Of a stretch of DNA of 64,000 nucleotides, positions 9,218 through 17,292 are shown in pieces; the stretch's first letter is position 1, and each line of letters begins with the position of its first letter. The notes beneath the pieces were generated by a model. The model saw only the letters and a program-made list of their open reading frames with translations, did no database searches and was not told the DNA's origin. Both the position numbers and the translations under genes were made by a program. Origin of the DNA: Actinomycetota bacterium. Its GTDB lineage: Bacteria; Actinomycetota; Acidimicrobiia; Acidimicrobiales; Ilumatobacteraceae. The DNA is taken from NCBI GenBank assembly GCA_026393535.1, contig JAPKZY010000105.1, positions 1 to 64,000 of the forward strand, read 5' to 3'.

Positions 9218-9903
9218 GAGGTGACGCCATTGGCGTATGCCGCAAGAGCAAGATCAAGTTCAGCGGCATCGAAATCGGGCCATGTACGTTCCGTAAAAAA
9301 CACCTGACTCCCGGTGATTTGCCACAACATAAAATTTGAAATTCGAGACTCCCCAGAGGTACGCACCAAAAGATCTACGGCTGGCATGGAATTGTCGTAC
9401 AAGTTCTGCGTAATGCTTTCTGCCGTAACAGAGCCATCAGCCATAGCGCGTTGTGAGGCTCGAACTAATTCGGCTCGGCTTCCGTAATCAAAAGCCACCG
9501 TGACGACAAGACCTGTGTTGTGTTCAGTATCTGCAATTGCTTTGCGAATGGCTTTTTGAACATAGACGGGTGTTCGAGCGCCCGTTTCGCCAAAGGGGCG
9601 CCCAATCCAACGGGTGCGCGCATTGTTTTCATTCATTTCATTGATGCGACCGAATAGCTTGCGGTGGAGAGACAAAATATGGCGTACCTCGGTGCGAGGA
9701 CGCACCCAGTTTTCCGTGGAGAAACCGAACACCGTGAGCCATCCGACAGACCGATGTGCACATGCCCGAACTACGCCGGCAAGAGCTTCCTCTCCGGCGG
9801 TATGGCCGTCTGTGCGCGGCAGTCCTTTACGGCTGGCCCAACGGCCATTGCCATCCATAATGCAGGCCACGTGGATTGGTAGGGGCGTAGCAGAGACATT
9901 CAT
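9214..9903 (-). CDS. uppS: Undecaprenyl (polyprenyl) diphosphate synthase, catalytic subunit lacking the RxG tail
   Basis: Cis-prenyltransferase that adds isopentenyl units to an allylic diphosphate to make the lipid carrier for cell-wall synthesis, 229 residues. The active site is intact: MDGNGRWA (Asp17), GHTAG (His34), FGFSTENW (61-66) and RTSGESRISNF (181-190). Two things are odd. The family's C-terminal RERRFGG tail is missing, the protein ending after AYANGVTS, and the position equivalent to E. coli Glu213 is Gln200 (ITGSQVFF instead of IAYAELYF). Both missing elements are present in the divergent paralogue starting at 9982. ATG 9903 has a TAGGGT box 9 bases upstream and no ribosome binding site. 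Confidence 0.92.
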   Translation of the reverse strand: MNVSATPLPIHVACIMDGNGRWASRKGLPRTDGHTAGEEALAGVVRACAHRSVGWLTVFGFSTENWVRPRTEVRHILSLHRKLFGRINEMNENNARTRWIGRPFGETGARTPVYVQKAIRKAIADTEHNTGLVVTVAFDYGSRAELVRASQRAMADGSVTAESITQNLYDNSMPAVDLLVRTSGESRISNFMLWQITGSQVFFTERTWPDFDAAELDLALAAYANGVTS

Positions 9904-9912
9904 GGCATCTGC

Positions 9913-9918
9913 ACCCTA
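9913..9918 (-). promoter_or_regulatory. Putative -10 box (TAGGGT) for a near-leaderless uppS mRNA
   Basis: TAGGGT on the minus strand, 9 bases before the uppS ATG, inside the 78-base divergent region shared with the paralogue. It fits the TANNNT actinobacterial -10 consensus. No clear -35 is visible. Confidence 0.4.
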
Positions 9919-9981
9919 GTTTCTCCGTGTGCCACTTTGCCGTGCAACAGGTTGTGAGGCGGGTGCGTGGGAGACTGTTGC

Positions 9982-10602
9982 GTGCCCCAAAGTGTTTCGC
10001 CACCATTCCCCGGACTTGATCATGTGGTCGTTTCGGGAGGCACCCCTGCTCAATGGGCAGAAATGTCTACAGCAGAGTGGACACATCGCTTAGACGCTTT
10101 AGCTGCCGGCGTGAAGAGCAGTGGAGCGCATTGGGTCACCTTGTTACCGCATCACGGAAGTGAATTATCTGCAGATGAAGCAGTGAAATTTTCAGATTTA
10201 CTTCTGCAGACGGGCAAAGTGGCACTGGAAGATGTTGGATACAGCGAGCGGTATGTATGGCATCGCTCTGCAAAGCAAAGCATCATCGTTGACCCGTCTT
10301 CCGATGGACATCGTAGGTTTGCATCGGTCGTCGAATCAATGCGACTACAAGGAATTGATCCAGACAGCATTGATGAAGACGCTCTGACTCATGCACTGCT
10401 AGCACCTGCTACTCAAGATGCAGATTTGGTGCTCGTTCTAGGGCCTCCTGATCGGATGCCGGAGTCCATGGTCTGGGAATTGGCGTATTGCGAGATTGTA
10501 TTTATCGATCTCGATTGGTCTGCTTTTACCGCAAATCATTTAGAACTTGCCATTGACGATTTCAATCGGCGTCATCGGCGTTTTGGCGGGCTCGATTCGT
10601 GA
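9982..10602 (+). CDS. Non-catalytic UppS-like paralogue, candidate partner subunit (NgBR/Nus1-like logic)
   Basis: Divergent cis-prenyltransferase-fold protein of about 206 residues. It aligns with the neighbouring UppS without gaps over the C-terminal region: VDLLVRTSGESRISNFMLWQ versus ADLVLVLGPPDRMPESMVWE, then ELAYCEIVFIDLDW (Glu171 at the E. coli Glu213 position) and a tail NRRHRRFGG (Arg200-Phe-Gly202). The N terminus aligns as HVVVSGGTPAQWAE, so the catalytic DGNGR is lost, as are the FSTENW and RTSGE motifs. The start is GTG 9982 with GGGAG 8 bases upstream; GTG 9967 would add five residues. The stop overlaps the recO GTG (GTGA). Loss of catalysis is seen directly; a structural, activity-completing role with UppS is inferred. 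Confidence 0.72.
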   Translation: MPQSVSPPFPGLDHVVVSGGTPAQWAEMSTAEWTHRLDALAAGVKSSGAHWVTLLPHHGSELSADEAVKFSDLLLQTGKVALEDVGYSERYVWHRSAKQSIIVDPSSDGHRRFASVVESMRLQGIDPDSIDEDALTHALLAPATQDADLVLVLGPPDRMPESMVWELAYCEIVFIDLDWSAFTANHLELAIDDFNRRHRRFGGLDS

Positions 10603-11318
10603 GCACATATCGTGACAACGCTGTCGTATTGGGTTCCCACAAGTTTGGTGAAGCGGACCGAGTTGTTGTTTTACTGACACAAGAGCACGGCAAGGTTCGT
10701 GCTGTAGCAAAGGGCGTTCGTAAAACTAAATCATCAATCGGTGCGCGATTAGAACCGATGAGTCATGTTGATGTGTCTCTCCGATCAGGTAAAGACTTAG
10801 ATACAGTTTCCGAAGTGCGACTTCTGCACACTCATTCTGCGCTTCGCACTGACTTTGATCGACTTAATCAAGGGCTGTCGATGTTGGAAGCAATCAATAA
10901 GTTGACTCCTGATCGAGAGCCTGTGCCGCATTTGTATGAAGTTCTGTCTCGGGCTTTACATGCGCTCAACGAAAGACATTCGCCATTGATGTTGGGTGCC
11001 TTTTATTGGCGTCTTTTGACTATTGAAGGCCATGGTCCTCAGATTGACTCATGTGTTCGTTGTGGCGAGACCGGAAATATTGTTTCCTTTGATGTGCTGG
11101 AAGGCGGGGGCCATTGCGCCGCGTGTCGATCTGGCGTTCCTATTTCGTCCCTGGCACTCGATATTTTGCGAATGGTGCTCGGCGGTCGGATGAATGAAGC
11201 GCTTGCGCTGCCAGAGTCCCCTGCGGTACACGAAGTCAGTCAATTGGCGATGGAAGCAATGGAATCTCATCTTGAACGACGACTACGAAGCCTCGGAGTG
11301 TTCGACCGTCACTTGTAG
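10599..11318 (+). CDS. recO: DNA repair protein RecO
   Basis: Recombination mediator of the RecFOR pathway, 239 residues, which helps load RecA on SSB-coated DNA. The N-terminal OB fold is seen in YRDNAVVLGSHKFGEADRVVVLL and GKVRAVAKGVRKTKS (the second before residue 45). A zinc-binding region CVRCG...CAAC lies near residues 150-180. The GTG start overlaps the stop of the UppS-like gene by 4 bases, indicating translational coupling. In mycobacteria recO is adjacent to uppS; here the adjacent gene is the non-catalytic paralogue instead. Confidence 0.92.
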   Translation: MSTYRDNAVVLGSHKFGEADRVVVLLTQEHGKVRAVAKGVRKTKSSIGARLEPMSHVDVSLRSGKDLDTVSEVRLLHTHSALRTDFDRLNQGLSMLEAINKLTPDREPVPHLYEVLSRALHALNERHSPLMLGAFYWRLLTIEGHGPQIDSCVRCGETGNIVSFDVLEGGGHCAACRSGVPISSLALDILRMVLGGRMNEALALPESPAVHEVSQLAMEAMESHLERRLRSLGVFDRHL

Positions 11319-11329
11319 GCTGAGAGGCT

Positions 11330-12637
11330 ATGCCAGCTAAAGATCTCGATCAGATTGTCAATCTGTGTAAGCGCCGCGGATTCGTTTTTCCTAGTGCTGA
11401 AATTTATGGAGGTTTTCGCTCGTCGTATGACTACGGCCCATTGGGGTCGTTGATGCTGCGTAACGTCAAAGAAGCGTGGGTTCGCACCATGGTGCAGCAA
11501 CGCGATGACACTGTTCTTATCGACGCTGCCATCCTTGGCCCGCCACAAATTTTTGAAGCGTCCGGCCACTTAGAGAACTTTTCTGACCCTCTTGTTGATT
11601 GCACCGTATGCAAGAGACGTTTCCGTGAGGACCACATAGAGACTCGTGATTGCCCGCAGGGGATGAAGGGGTGTGCCTTTACCGAGTCACGTGCTTTCAA
11701 CTTGATGTTCAAGACCACTGCTGGCCCTGTTGAAGGTTCTGGTGCAGATGTGTATCTTCGTCCGGAGACTGCACAAGGAATGTTCTTGAATTTCTCGAAT
11801 GTGCTGCAAACGAGTCGTAAGCGTCCGCCGTTTGGTATTGCACAAGTAGGAAAGAGTTTCCGTAACGAAATTACGCCAGGAAACTTCATCTTCCGTACTC
11901 GCGAGTTTGAACAAATGGAAATGGAATTCTTCGTTCCGCCAGCTGACGGTCCGAAGTGGTACGAGTATTGGTGCAAGGCACGTCTTGAGTGGTACATAGA
12001 ACTGGGCATTCCTGCAGAGATGTTGCGCATTCGTGCACATGATGCTGATGAGTTGTCTCACTATTCGGCCGGCACCAGTGATGTTGAATTTTTATTCCCA
12101 TGGGGGTGGGGGGAATTGGAAGGAATCGCACAACGTACTGACTTCGATCTCACTCAACATTCCAATGCTTCAGGGCAGAAGCTCGACTTCTTTGATCAGG
12201 CCACGAATGAACGGTATATCCCGTACGTTGTTGAGCCAGCTGCAGGTGCGAACCGCACAATGGCTGCGTTCCTTTTGGCTGCATATGACGAAGATATTGT
12301 CAACGACGAACCTCGCACAGTTCTCCGGCTACACCCGCGCCTTGCCCCATACAAGGTGGCAGTCTTGCCTTTGTCAAAGAAAGATACGTTGACCCCGCTT
12401 GCTCGTGAGATTTACGGGACTTTGGCTCAGCGATATATGTGTGATTACGACGAAACCCAAGCAATTGGGCGTCGCTATCGCCGCCAAGACGAAATCGGTA
12501 CGCCGCTGTGTGTCACGGTTGATTTTGATTCTTTAGAAGACAACGCTGTAACAATTCGCCATCGTGACTCAACTGAACAAGTGCGAGTGCCGATCTCGAG
12601 CCTGCTTTCCGAGGTCACGTCGATTCTCGGCTTTTAG
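11330..12637 (+). CDS. glyS: Glycyl-tRNA synthetase (class II, single chain)
   Basis: Charges tRNA-Gly, 435 residues, the alpha2-type enzyme used by actinobacteria rather than the two-subunit form. Class II motifs are visible: RGFVFPSAEIYGGFRSSYDYG at the N terminus, LRPETAQGMF near residue 143, FRNEITPGNFIFRTREFEQM (motif 2) near residue 180, and the C-terminal anticodon domain starting at APYKVAVLPL. Cysteines in CTVCKRRFREDH may bind zinc. The ATG at 11330 follows recO by 11 bases with no strong ribosome binding site. Confidence 0.95.
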   Translation: MPAKDLDQIVNLCKRRGFVFPSAEIYGGFRSSYDYGPLGSLMLRNVKEAWVRTMVQQRDDTVLIDAAILGPPQIFEASGHLENFSDPLVDCTVCKRRFREDHIETRDCPQGMKGCAFTESRAFNLMFKTTAGPVEGSGADVYLRPETAQGMFLNFSNVLQTSRKRPPFGIAQVGKSFRNEITPGNFIFRTREFEQMEMEFFVPPADGPKWYEYWCKARLEWYIELGIPAEMLRIRAHDADELSHYSAGTSDVEFLFPWGWGELEGIAQRTDFDLTQHSNASGQKLDFFDQATNERYIPYVVEPAAGANRTMAAFLLAAYDEDIVNDEPRTVLRLHPRLAPYKVAVLPLSKKDTLTPLAREIYGTLAQRYMCDYDETQAIGRRYRRQDEIGTPLCVTVDFDSLEDNAVTIRHRDSTEQVRVPISSLLSEVTSILGF

Positions 12638-12647
12638 GCTTACGACG

Positions 12648-12687
12648 GTGACGTGTAATATCGTCACATCAGATTGGCGTAGCGCCA
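12648..12687. repeat. Two small inverted repeats between glyS and the ABM gene
   Basis: GTGACG (12648-12653) and CGTCAC (12662-12667) pair around an 8-base loop. TGGCG (12675-12679) and CGCCA (12683-12687) pair around TAG. No T-run follows, so these look more like operators or weak mRNA hairpins than an intrinsic terminator. Confidence 0.4.
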
Positions 12688-12703
12688 GAAAGAATGGTTC
12701 ATC

Positions 12704-13009
12704 ATGAGCACAGTCGCATTGCTAGCAAAACTTCCCGCTGCTGAGGGTAAAGGTGCCGAACTCGCTGAAGCCTTTAAGGTCGCGTTTGATCATGTCAACA
12801 AAGAAGCCGGCACACGTATGTACGTGCTTCATGCTGATGCCACTAACGCAGACATTTTGTGGATCTATGAGATTTATGAAAACCAAGATGCAATGAACGC
12901 CCACATGACTGCTGATTGGTTTGGTCCTTTCGGTAAGTCTCTTGCGCCATTCATGGGTGGACGACCAGAGATGTTCTTTCTCACGCCTCTTGGCGGCAAG
13001 GGCCTCTAA
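12704..13009 (+). CDS. Antibiotic biosynthesis monooxygenase (ABM) domain protein
   Basis: Small ferredoxin-like fold protein of 101 residues. The pattern VALLAKLPAAEGKGAELAEAF, then TRMYVLHADATNADILWIYEIYENQDAMNAHM and the C-terminal helix before MFFLTPL, is typical of YgiN/ABM dimeric monooxygenases (the quoted middle part spans two adjacent strands and a helix). Substrate is unknown; quinol or a small aromatic is possible. It stands alone between glyS and trpC and has two short inverted repeats upstream that could regulate it. Confidence 0.75.
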   Translation: MSTVALLAKLPAAEGKGAELAEAFKVAFDHVNKEAGTRMYVLHADATNADILWIYEIYENQDAMNAHMTADWFGPFGKSLAPFMGGRPEMFFLTPLGGKGL

Positions 13010-13036
13010 CCCGTCTCGCACGAGTGCAGAACTAAC

Positions 13037-13828
13037 ATGACGCGCACGTACCTTGACGACATCGTCGCGTGGCATCGCCAGCGCTCACAGAACGACTCAC
13101 GTTCGTTAGACGAATTGCTTGCAGAAGCGAAAAGTTGCGTACCCACGCGTGGTTTCGCATCGAGTATTCGTGCAACACCACATTTAGCTGTGATTGCCGA
13201 AATTAAGCGGAGGTCTCCGTCAAAGGGCGACTTGAATGCCAGTCTTAATCCGGCCGAATTGGCTCTGCAGTATCAGCGAGGTGGAGCATCATGCCTGTCG
13301 GTATTAACAGACAATAATCATTTCGGTGGTTCTGTGTCGGATCTGCAGTTGGCACGTGCTGCATGCAGTGTTCCGGTCATTCGGAAAGACTTCACGGTTG
13401 ATGCACGAGATATTTGTGATGCTCGAATCATGGGAGCTGATTGTGTGTTGTTGATCGCTGCTGTGATTACGCCTGTGGAGTTGTCTTCGTTTCTGGAATT
13501 GTGCCGTGAAGTTGACATTGATGCACTGGTCGAAGTGCACGACGAAGCCGAGCTTGATGTTGCCATGCGTGCTGGCGCAACCATGGTCGGCGTCAATCAG
13601 CGCGACCTTGTCACTTTTGCAGTAGATCAAGCTCGTGCTGTGCGTATGGCTCCACTTATTCCAAATAATGTGATCAAGGTGGCTGAATCTGGGGTGCGTG
13701 GCCGCGACGATGCTATTGCCCTTCGGGCCGCTGGTTATGACGCGATTCTGGTTGGGGAGCATTTGGTGACGTCGCCGAATCCCGAAGCAGCACTGTCAGA
13801 TCTTTGTGTTGACAATGAGGCTCACTAG
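13037..13828 (+). CDS. trpC: Indole-3-glycerol phosphate synthase
   Basis: Closes the indole ring from CdRP in tryptophan synthesis, 263 residues, TIM barrel. Key motifs are VIAEIKRRSPSKGDL (catalytic Lys and Glu), SVLTDNNHFGGS, VIRKDFTVDARDI, and AESGVRGRDD with the phosphate-binding region near residue 215. It is followed by trpF, trpB and trpA in the same direction, so late tryptophan synthesis is clustered; trpE, trpG and trpD are not in the window. Confidence 0.95.
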   Translation: MTRTYLDDIVAWHRQRSQNDSRSLDELLAEAKSCVPTRGFASSIRATPHLAVIAEIKRRSPSKGDLNASLNPAELALQYQRGGASCLSVLTDNNHFGGSVSDLQLARAACSVPVIRKDFTVDARDICDARIMGADCVLLIAAVITPVELSSFLELCREVDIDALVEVHDEAELDVAMRAGATMVGVNQRDLVTFAVDQARAVRMAPLIPNNVIKVAESGVRGRDDAIALRAAGYDAILVGEHLVTSPNPEAALSDLCVDNEAH

Positions 13829-13844
13829 CTCGTTGTAGCAGGAC

Positions 13845-13850
13845 TACCGT
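13845..13850 (+). promoter_or_regulatory. Putative -10 box (TACCGT) before trpF
   Basis: TACCGT lies 6 bases before ATG 13857, inside the 10-mer ACTACCGTTA that recurs at the same distance before bcp. No ribosome binding site is present, so a leaderless transcript is suggested. Confidence 0.4.
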
Positions 13851-13856
13851 TAGGTC

Positions 13857-14510
13857 ATGTTCGTAAAAATCTGTGGCATCACAAATGAAGACGATGCTCT
13901 TCTGGCTGTTGCTTTAGGAGCTGATGCGATTGGCTTTATCTTTGCGCCATCGGTTCGTCAAGTTGCAGTTCAGAAGGTCTATGACATCACAAGGCGTATT
14001 CCGCCTGAAATTTTGACTGTAGGGGTGTTTCGCGATGAGCACCCGAGTCGTGTCATTGAACTAGTGCAATCAAGCGGCGTTAATGCGGCTCAATTACACG
14101 GGCATGAGAGCCCGGCTGATGTAGCTGCAGTCTCACTACATGTTCGTACCGTTATCAAGGCAGTGTCCGCCGGAACAGTAGATGCAACTCGCGCAGATGA
14201 ATTTGGAACAAAGATGATTTTGGTTGATGCGCCTGAGCCAGGTTCGGGGGCGGTCTTTGACTGGAAGATGGCTGCAGAGTTGCCAGAGGGGCTTCACATC
14301 ATCCTTGCGGGGGGACTAACCCCTGAGAACGTAGCAAACGGAATATCCATCGTTCGGCCGTGGGGAGTCGACGTCAGTAGCGGCGTGGAGTCAAGCCATG
14401 GAAGTAAAGACCCCATCCTGATGAAGCGGTTTATTGAAAATGCCAAGTCGGCCGCACCTGCGGAATACGACGGTGGTGAGTTTGTGCCGTATGACTGGCG
14501 TGACGAATGA
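13857..14510 (+). CDS. trpF: Phosphoribosylanthranilate isomerase
   Basis: Amadori isomerase of tryptophan synthesis, 217 residues. The start FVKICGITNEDDALLAVALG contains the catalytic Cys; GADAIGFIFAPSVRQV, VGVFRDEHP and the phosphate loop LAGGLTPENVANGI complete the pattern, with VDVSSGVESSHGSKD near the end. The C terminus carries an extra short acidic tail. It sits 28 bases after trpC with a possible promoter box directly upstream. Confidence 0.95.
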   Translation: MFVKICGITNEDDALLAVALGADAIGFIFAPSVRQVAVQKVYDITRRIPPEILTVGVFRDEHPSRVIELVQSSGVNAAQLHGHESPADVAAVSLHVRTVIKAVSAGTVDATRADEFGTKMILVDAPEPGSGAVFDWKMAAELPEGLHIILAGGLTPENVANGISIVRPWGVDVSSGVESSHGSKDPILMKRFIENAKSAAPAEYDGGEFVPYDWRDE

Positions 14511-14564
14511 CATGTCGCACCAATTGGTGATGTGATTTCGACTATCGCGTGGTGGAATAGGAAG

Positions 14565-15731
14565 ATGTCGATTTTACAGACCCCAGGTTCCGACGGACGC
14601 TTTGGTGAGTTCGGGGGCCGCTATGTCCCTGAGACCTTGGTTCCAGCATGTCAAGAGTTGGAAGCAGCGTTTGCAGATGCATGGAATGATCCGTTGTTCC
14701 GCGCCGATCTTGATCAGTTGCTGCGTGAATACGCGGGCCGTCCGAGCATGATTACCGAGTGCCATAACCTCAGCGAACAATTAGGTATTCGACTCTTCTT
14801 GAAGCGCGAAGATCTGAATCACACCGGCTCACACAAAATTAATAACGTTCTCGGTCAAGTGTTGTTGGCCAAGCGCATGGGTAAGAAGCGAATTGTCGCC
14901 GAGACTGGGGCTGGTCAGCACGGTGTTGCATCAGCTACGGCTGCAGCCCTATTGGGGCTTGAGTGCAAGGTGTACATGGGCGAAGTCGACATTGCTCGCC
15001 AAGAGTTGAATGTTTTCCGTATGCGCTTGTTGGGGTCTGAAGTTGAGGCTGTGACATCAGGAAGCAGAACCTTGAAAGATGCTGTTAATGAAGCCATGCG
15101 TGATTGGGTGGCTTCCGTAGAGACCACCCACTATTGCCTCGGTTCTGTCATGGGTCCTCATCCGTATCCGTTCATGGTTCGACAGTTTCACCGTGTAATT
15201 GGTGACGAAGCTTTCGTTCAAATGAATGATGCGACCGGCACATCTCCAGATTTCGTGGTGGCATGTGTAGGTGGAGGATCGAATGCAATGGGTATCTTCT
15301 CAGGCTTCATTGACACCCCTGCACGATTGATTGGCGTGGAACCTGCTGGCGGTGCAGCGGTGTCTCGCGGTCAACCAGGTGTTGTCCATGGAATGAAGAG
15401 CTTCTTGATGCAAGACGAATACGGTCAAGTTGCCGAGGCTCACAGCATCTCGGCTGGACTCGATTACCCCGGTGTCGGACCTGAACATTCGTATCTTGCG
15501 TCTATTGGACGTGCAGAGTATCCGACCGTTACAGATGACGAAGTGATCGCAGGTTTTCAATTGATGTCACGATCAGAAGGAATTATTCCGGCTCTTGAAT
15601 GTGCTCATGCGATGGCGTGGATCAGTCGCGAAGCGAAGAACATGCAAGGAAAGACTGTTCTAATGAACCTGTCCGGCCGTGGCGACAAGGATGTCGGCCA
15701 AATGATGTCAATCCTGAAAGACCTCACGTGA
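14565..15731 (+). CDS. trpB: Tryptophan synthase beta chain
   Basis: PLP enzyme that joins indole and serine, 388 residues. Seen are [13 protein letters not shown], the PLP lysine in [29 protein letters not shown], and the phosphate cup [13 protein letters not shown] 14565 is chosen because the family begins shortly before FGEFGG; an in-frame GTG at 14532 would add 11 residues. The stop overlaps the trpA GTG (GTGA, 15728-15731), coupling the two subunits of the channelled complex. Confidence 0.95.
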   Translation: MSILQTPGSDGRFGEFGGRYVPETLVPACQELEAAFADAWNDPLFRADLDQLLREYAGRPSMITECHNLSEQLGIRLFLKREDLNHTGSHKINNVLGQVLLAKRMGKKRIVAETGAGQHGVASATAAALLGLECKVYMGEVDIARQELNVFRMRLLGSEVEAVTSGSRTLKDAVNEAMRDWVASVETTHYCLGSVMGPHPYPFMVRQFHRVIGDEAFVQMNDATGTSPDFVVACVGGGSNAMGIFSGFIDTPARLIGVEPAGGAAVSRGQPGVVHGMKSFLMQDEYGQVAEAHSISAGLDYPGVGPEHSYLASIGRAEYPTVTDDEVIAGFQLMSRSEGIIPALECAHAMAWISREAKNMQGKTVLMNLSGRGDKDVGQMMSILKDLT

Positions 15732-16507
15732 CGGGTCGGCTTGAAGCCACTTTGCGTACTCGAATCGATGGTGGCGGCAAGTGTCTTGTTCCGTACATCA
15801 CAGGTGGATATCCGGGTTGGGCTGATTCTGTGCGTGCGTGTGCAGCCAATGGCGCTGATGCCATCGAGATTGGAATCCCGTTTTCTGATCCGGTAATGGA
15901 TGGACCGGTTATTCAAAAAGCTTCACAAATTGCATTAGAAGCAGGCGCCACGCCTGTCTCAATTTTTCAGGAGATTCGTACTCTGGATGTTGGTATTCCG
16001 TTGGCCGTGATGTGTTACTACAACACAGTGTTTCACGCAGGACATGAACGTTTCGCTAGTGACCTTGTCGCAGCTGGAGTATCTGCGGCCATTGTGCCCG
16101 ACTTGCCTCTTGAAGAAGCAGGGGATTGGTGCACAGCAGCAGACGCAGCAGGTATTGAAACTGTGATGCTTGCAGCACCGACAGCACCTGATAATCGACT
16201 TCCCCGTGTTGCAGAGCGTGCGCGAGGTTTCGTGTATTCCGTAGGTCTACTTGGGGTCACAGGTGAACGCGCAGAGCTTGCTCTTACTGCAACTATTCTT
16301 GCTGCGCGAGTGAAGAAGATTACGAACAAGCCTGTGCTCATTGGTGTTGGTGTTTCAAATGCGTTGCAAGCCGTGGAAGCCAGTCGAGTCGCCGATGGAG
16401 TAATCATGGGCGCATCAGTTGTTAACCGGATGATGGATGGTGGTTCGGAAGCAGTTGGTCTGTTCGTAGCAGAAGTTCGGGCTGCTCTCGACGGTGCCAC
16501 ATGGTAA
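15728..16507 (+). CDS. trpA: Tryptophan synthase alpha chain
   Basis: Cleaves indole-3-glycerol phosphate to indole and GAP, 259 residues. [14 protein letters not shown], the catalytic [18 protein letters not shown] segment, [11 protein letters not shown] and SVGLLGVTG are visible. The frame is open much further upstream (to 15599), but the GTG at 15728 overlaps the trpB stop, gives the family's normal length and is chosen. The end overlaps the ATG of the next small gene (ATGGTAA). Confidence 0.95.
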   Translation: MTGRLEATLRTRIDGGGKCLVPYITGGYPGWADSVRACAANGADAIEIGIPFSDPVMDGPVIQKASQIALEAGATPVSIFQEIRTLDVGIPLAVMCYYNTVFHAGHERFASDLVAAGVSAAIVPDLPLEEAGDWCTAADAAGIETVMLAAPTAPDNRLPRVAERARGFVYSVGLLGVTGERAELALTATILAARVKKITNKPVLIGVGVSNALQAVEASRVADGVIMGASVVNRMMDGGSEAVGLFVAEVRAALDGATW

Positions 16508-16824
16508 ACATCTTCGGCGAAGGAATCTGTGAGCTGTGTCAAGCAGCCAAGATGTCTGAGTGGTTCTATGAAGATGAAGAATGCTGGATTGCTGAATGCG
16601 AAAGTTGCTCAGTGCCAATGGTGGTGTGGCGCGAGCACAATGCTTTCCCTGACGAAGACATAAAGTCCCGACTTCACGAGCGATTATCAGTAGTCGTTGC
16701 AGAATTCTTCACGTTTGAGATGAGAATCGATGATGACATGCGGACTATCCCTGACCATTACCACGCACATGCCCGGCCGAAAAAGGGATTCTTTGGCCAT
16801 GGAATGCGTAAACCTCTGCAGTGA
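16501..16824 (+). CDS. Small Cys/His-rich protein, possibly HIT-like
   Basis: Protein of 107 residues that I do not firmly recognise. It has CELC at residues 10-13, further cysteines at 28, 33 and 36, then VVWREHNAFPDEDI and a C-terminal DHYHAHARP. The spacing resembles a shortened HIT-superfamily protein: an N-terminal CxxC, a YEDEE strand, a P..V.W.REH region and an HxHxH element. That would imply nucleotide-phosphate chemistry or a zinc site, but it is a tentative reading. The ATG overlaps the end of trpA by 7 bases, so it is coupled to the trp genes. Confidence 0.55.
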   Translation: MVNIFGEGICELCQAAKMSEWFYEDEECWIAECESCSVPMVVWREHNAFPDEDIKSRLHERLSVVVAEFFTFEMRIDDDMRTIPDHYHAHARPKKGFFGHGMRKPLQ

Positions 16825-16830
16825 AAGAAC

Positions 16831-16836
16831 TACCGT
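16831..16836 (+). promoter_or_regulatory. Putative -10 box (TACCGT) before bcp
   Basis: TACCGT lies 6 bases before ATG 16843, within ACTACCGTTA, identical to the 10-mer before trpF. It suggests a leaderless bcp transcript. Confidence 0.4.
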
Positions 16837-16842
16837 TACAGC

Positions 16843-17292
16843 ATGCTGACTGACGGTTCCAAAGCACCAAAGATTGAGTTGCTCGATCAAAATGGCAAGA
16901 AGTTTTCACTTGCTTCGTTAGGCAAGAAGAAGGTTCTTGTCTACTTCTACCCGAAAGCTGATACGCCGGGCTGCACGGCTCAATCATGCGGTTTACGCGA
17001 CATCAAAGATGACATCGGTCGCACCCTGATTGTCGGAATTAGCCCAGACAAGCCAGAGAAACAGAAGAAGTTTGACGACAAATACGAATTGGGTTTCGCT
17101 CTGCTTGCAGATACGGAACATACAGTCGCGGAAGCCTTTGATGTGTGGAAAGAGAAGTCGATGTACGGAAAGAAGTACATGGGCATTGTTCGCTCTGCCT
17201 TTCTTATTCAAGACGGAGTGGTTCTTAATGCGTGGTACAAAATTTCTCCGGCTGATACCCCAGCCAATCTTTTGAAGGCACTGAAGAAGTGA
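16843..17292 (+). CDS. bcp: Thioredoxin-dependent peroxiredoxin (Bcp/PrxQ type)
   Basis: Reduces peroxides using thioredoxin, 149 residues. The active site FYPKADTPGCTAQSCGLRD has the peroxidatic Cys and a second Cys five residues later, as in PrxQ. SPDKPEKQKKFDDKYELGF and LLADTEHTVAEAFDVW follow as expected. The stop overlaps the GTG of fabZ (GTGA), so a redox and a lipid gene share an operon. Confidence 0.93.
   Translation: MLTDGSKAPKIELLDQNGKKFSLASLGKKKVLVYFYPKADTPGCTAQSCGLRDIKDDIGRTLIVGISPDKPEKQKKFDDKYELGFALLADTEHTVAEAFDVWKEKSMYGKKYMGIVRSAFLIQDGVVLNAWYKISPADTPANLLKALKK

Noticed and set aside
9200-9260. Missing C-terminal tail of UppS as a simple frameshift
   Set aside because: I read the bases after the last UppS codons; no alternative frame encodes an RRFGG-like end before the dinG start, and the stop is used in an ATGA overlap with dinG.
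9982-10602. UppS-like gene as a decaying pseudogene
   Set aside because: It is a full-length open frame with conserved fold residues, a ribosome binding site and a coupled overlap with recO.
11431-12030. Long antisense open frame (199 codons) opposite glyS
   Set aside because: It lies wholly within a well-supported gene and has no recognisable protein pattern; a codon-bias shadow.
13809-13814. TTGACA as the -35 box for trpF
   Set aside because: The distance to the TACCGT box is 30 bases, too long for a normal promoter, and it lies in the trpC coding end.
16033-16542. Long antisense open frame opposite trpA
   Set aside because: Low-complexity Ser/Ala/Arg composition typical of shadows, fully inside trpA.
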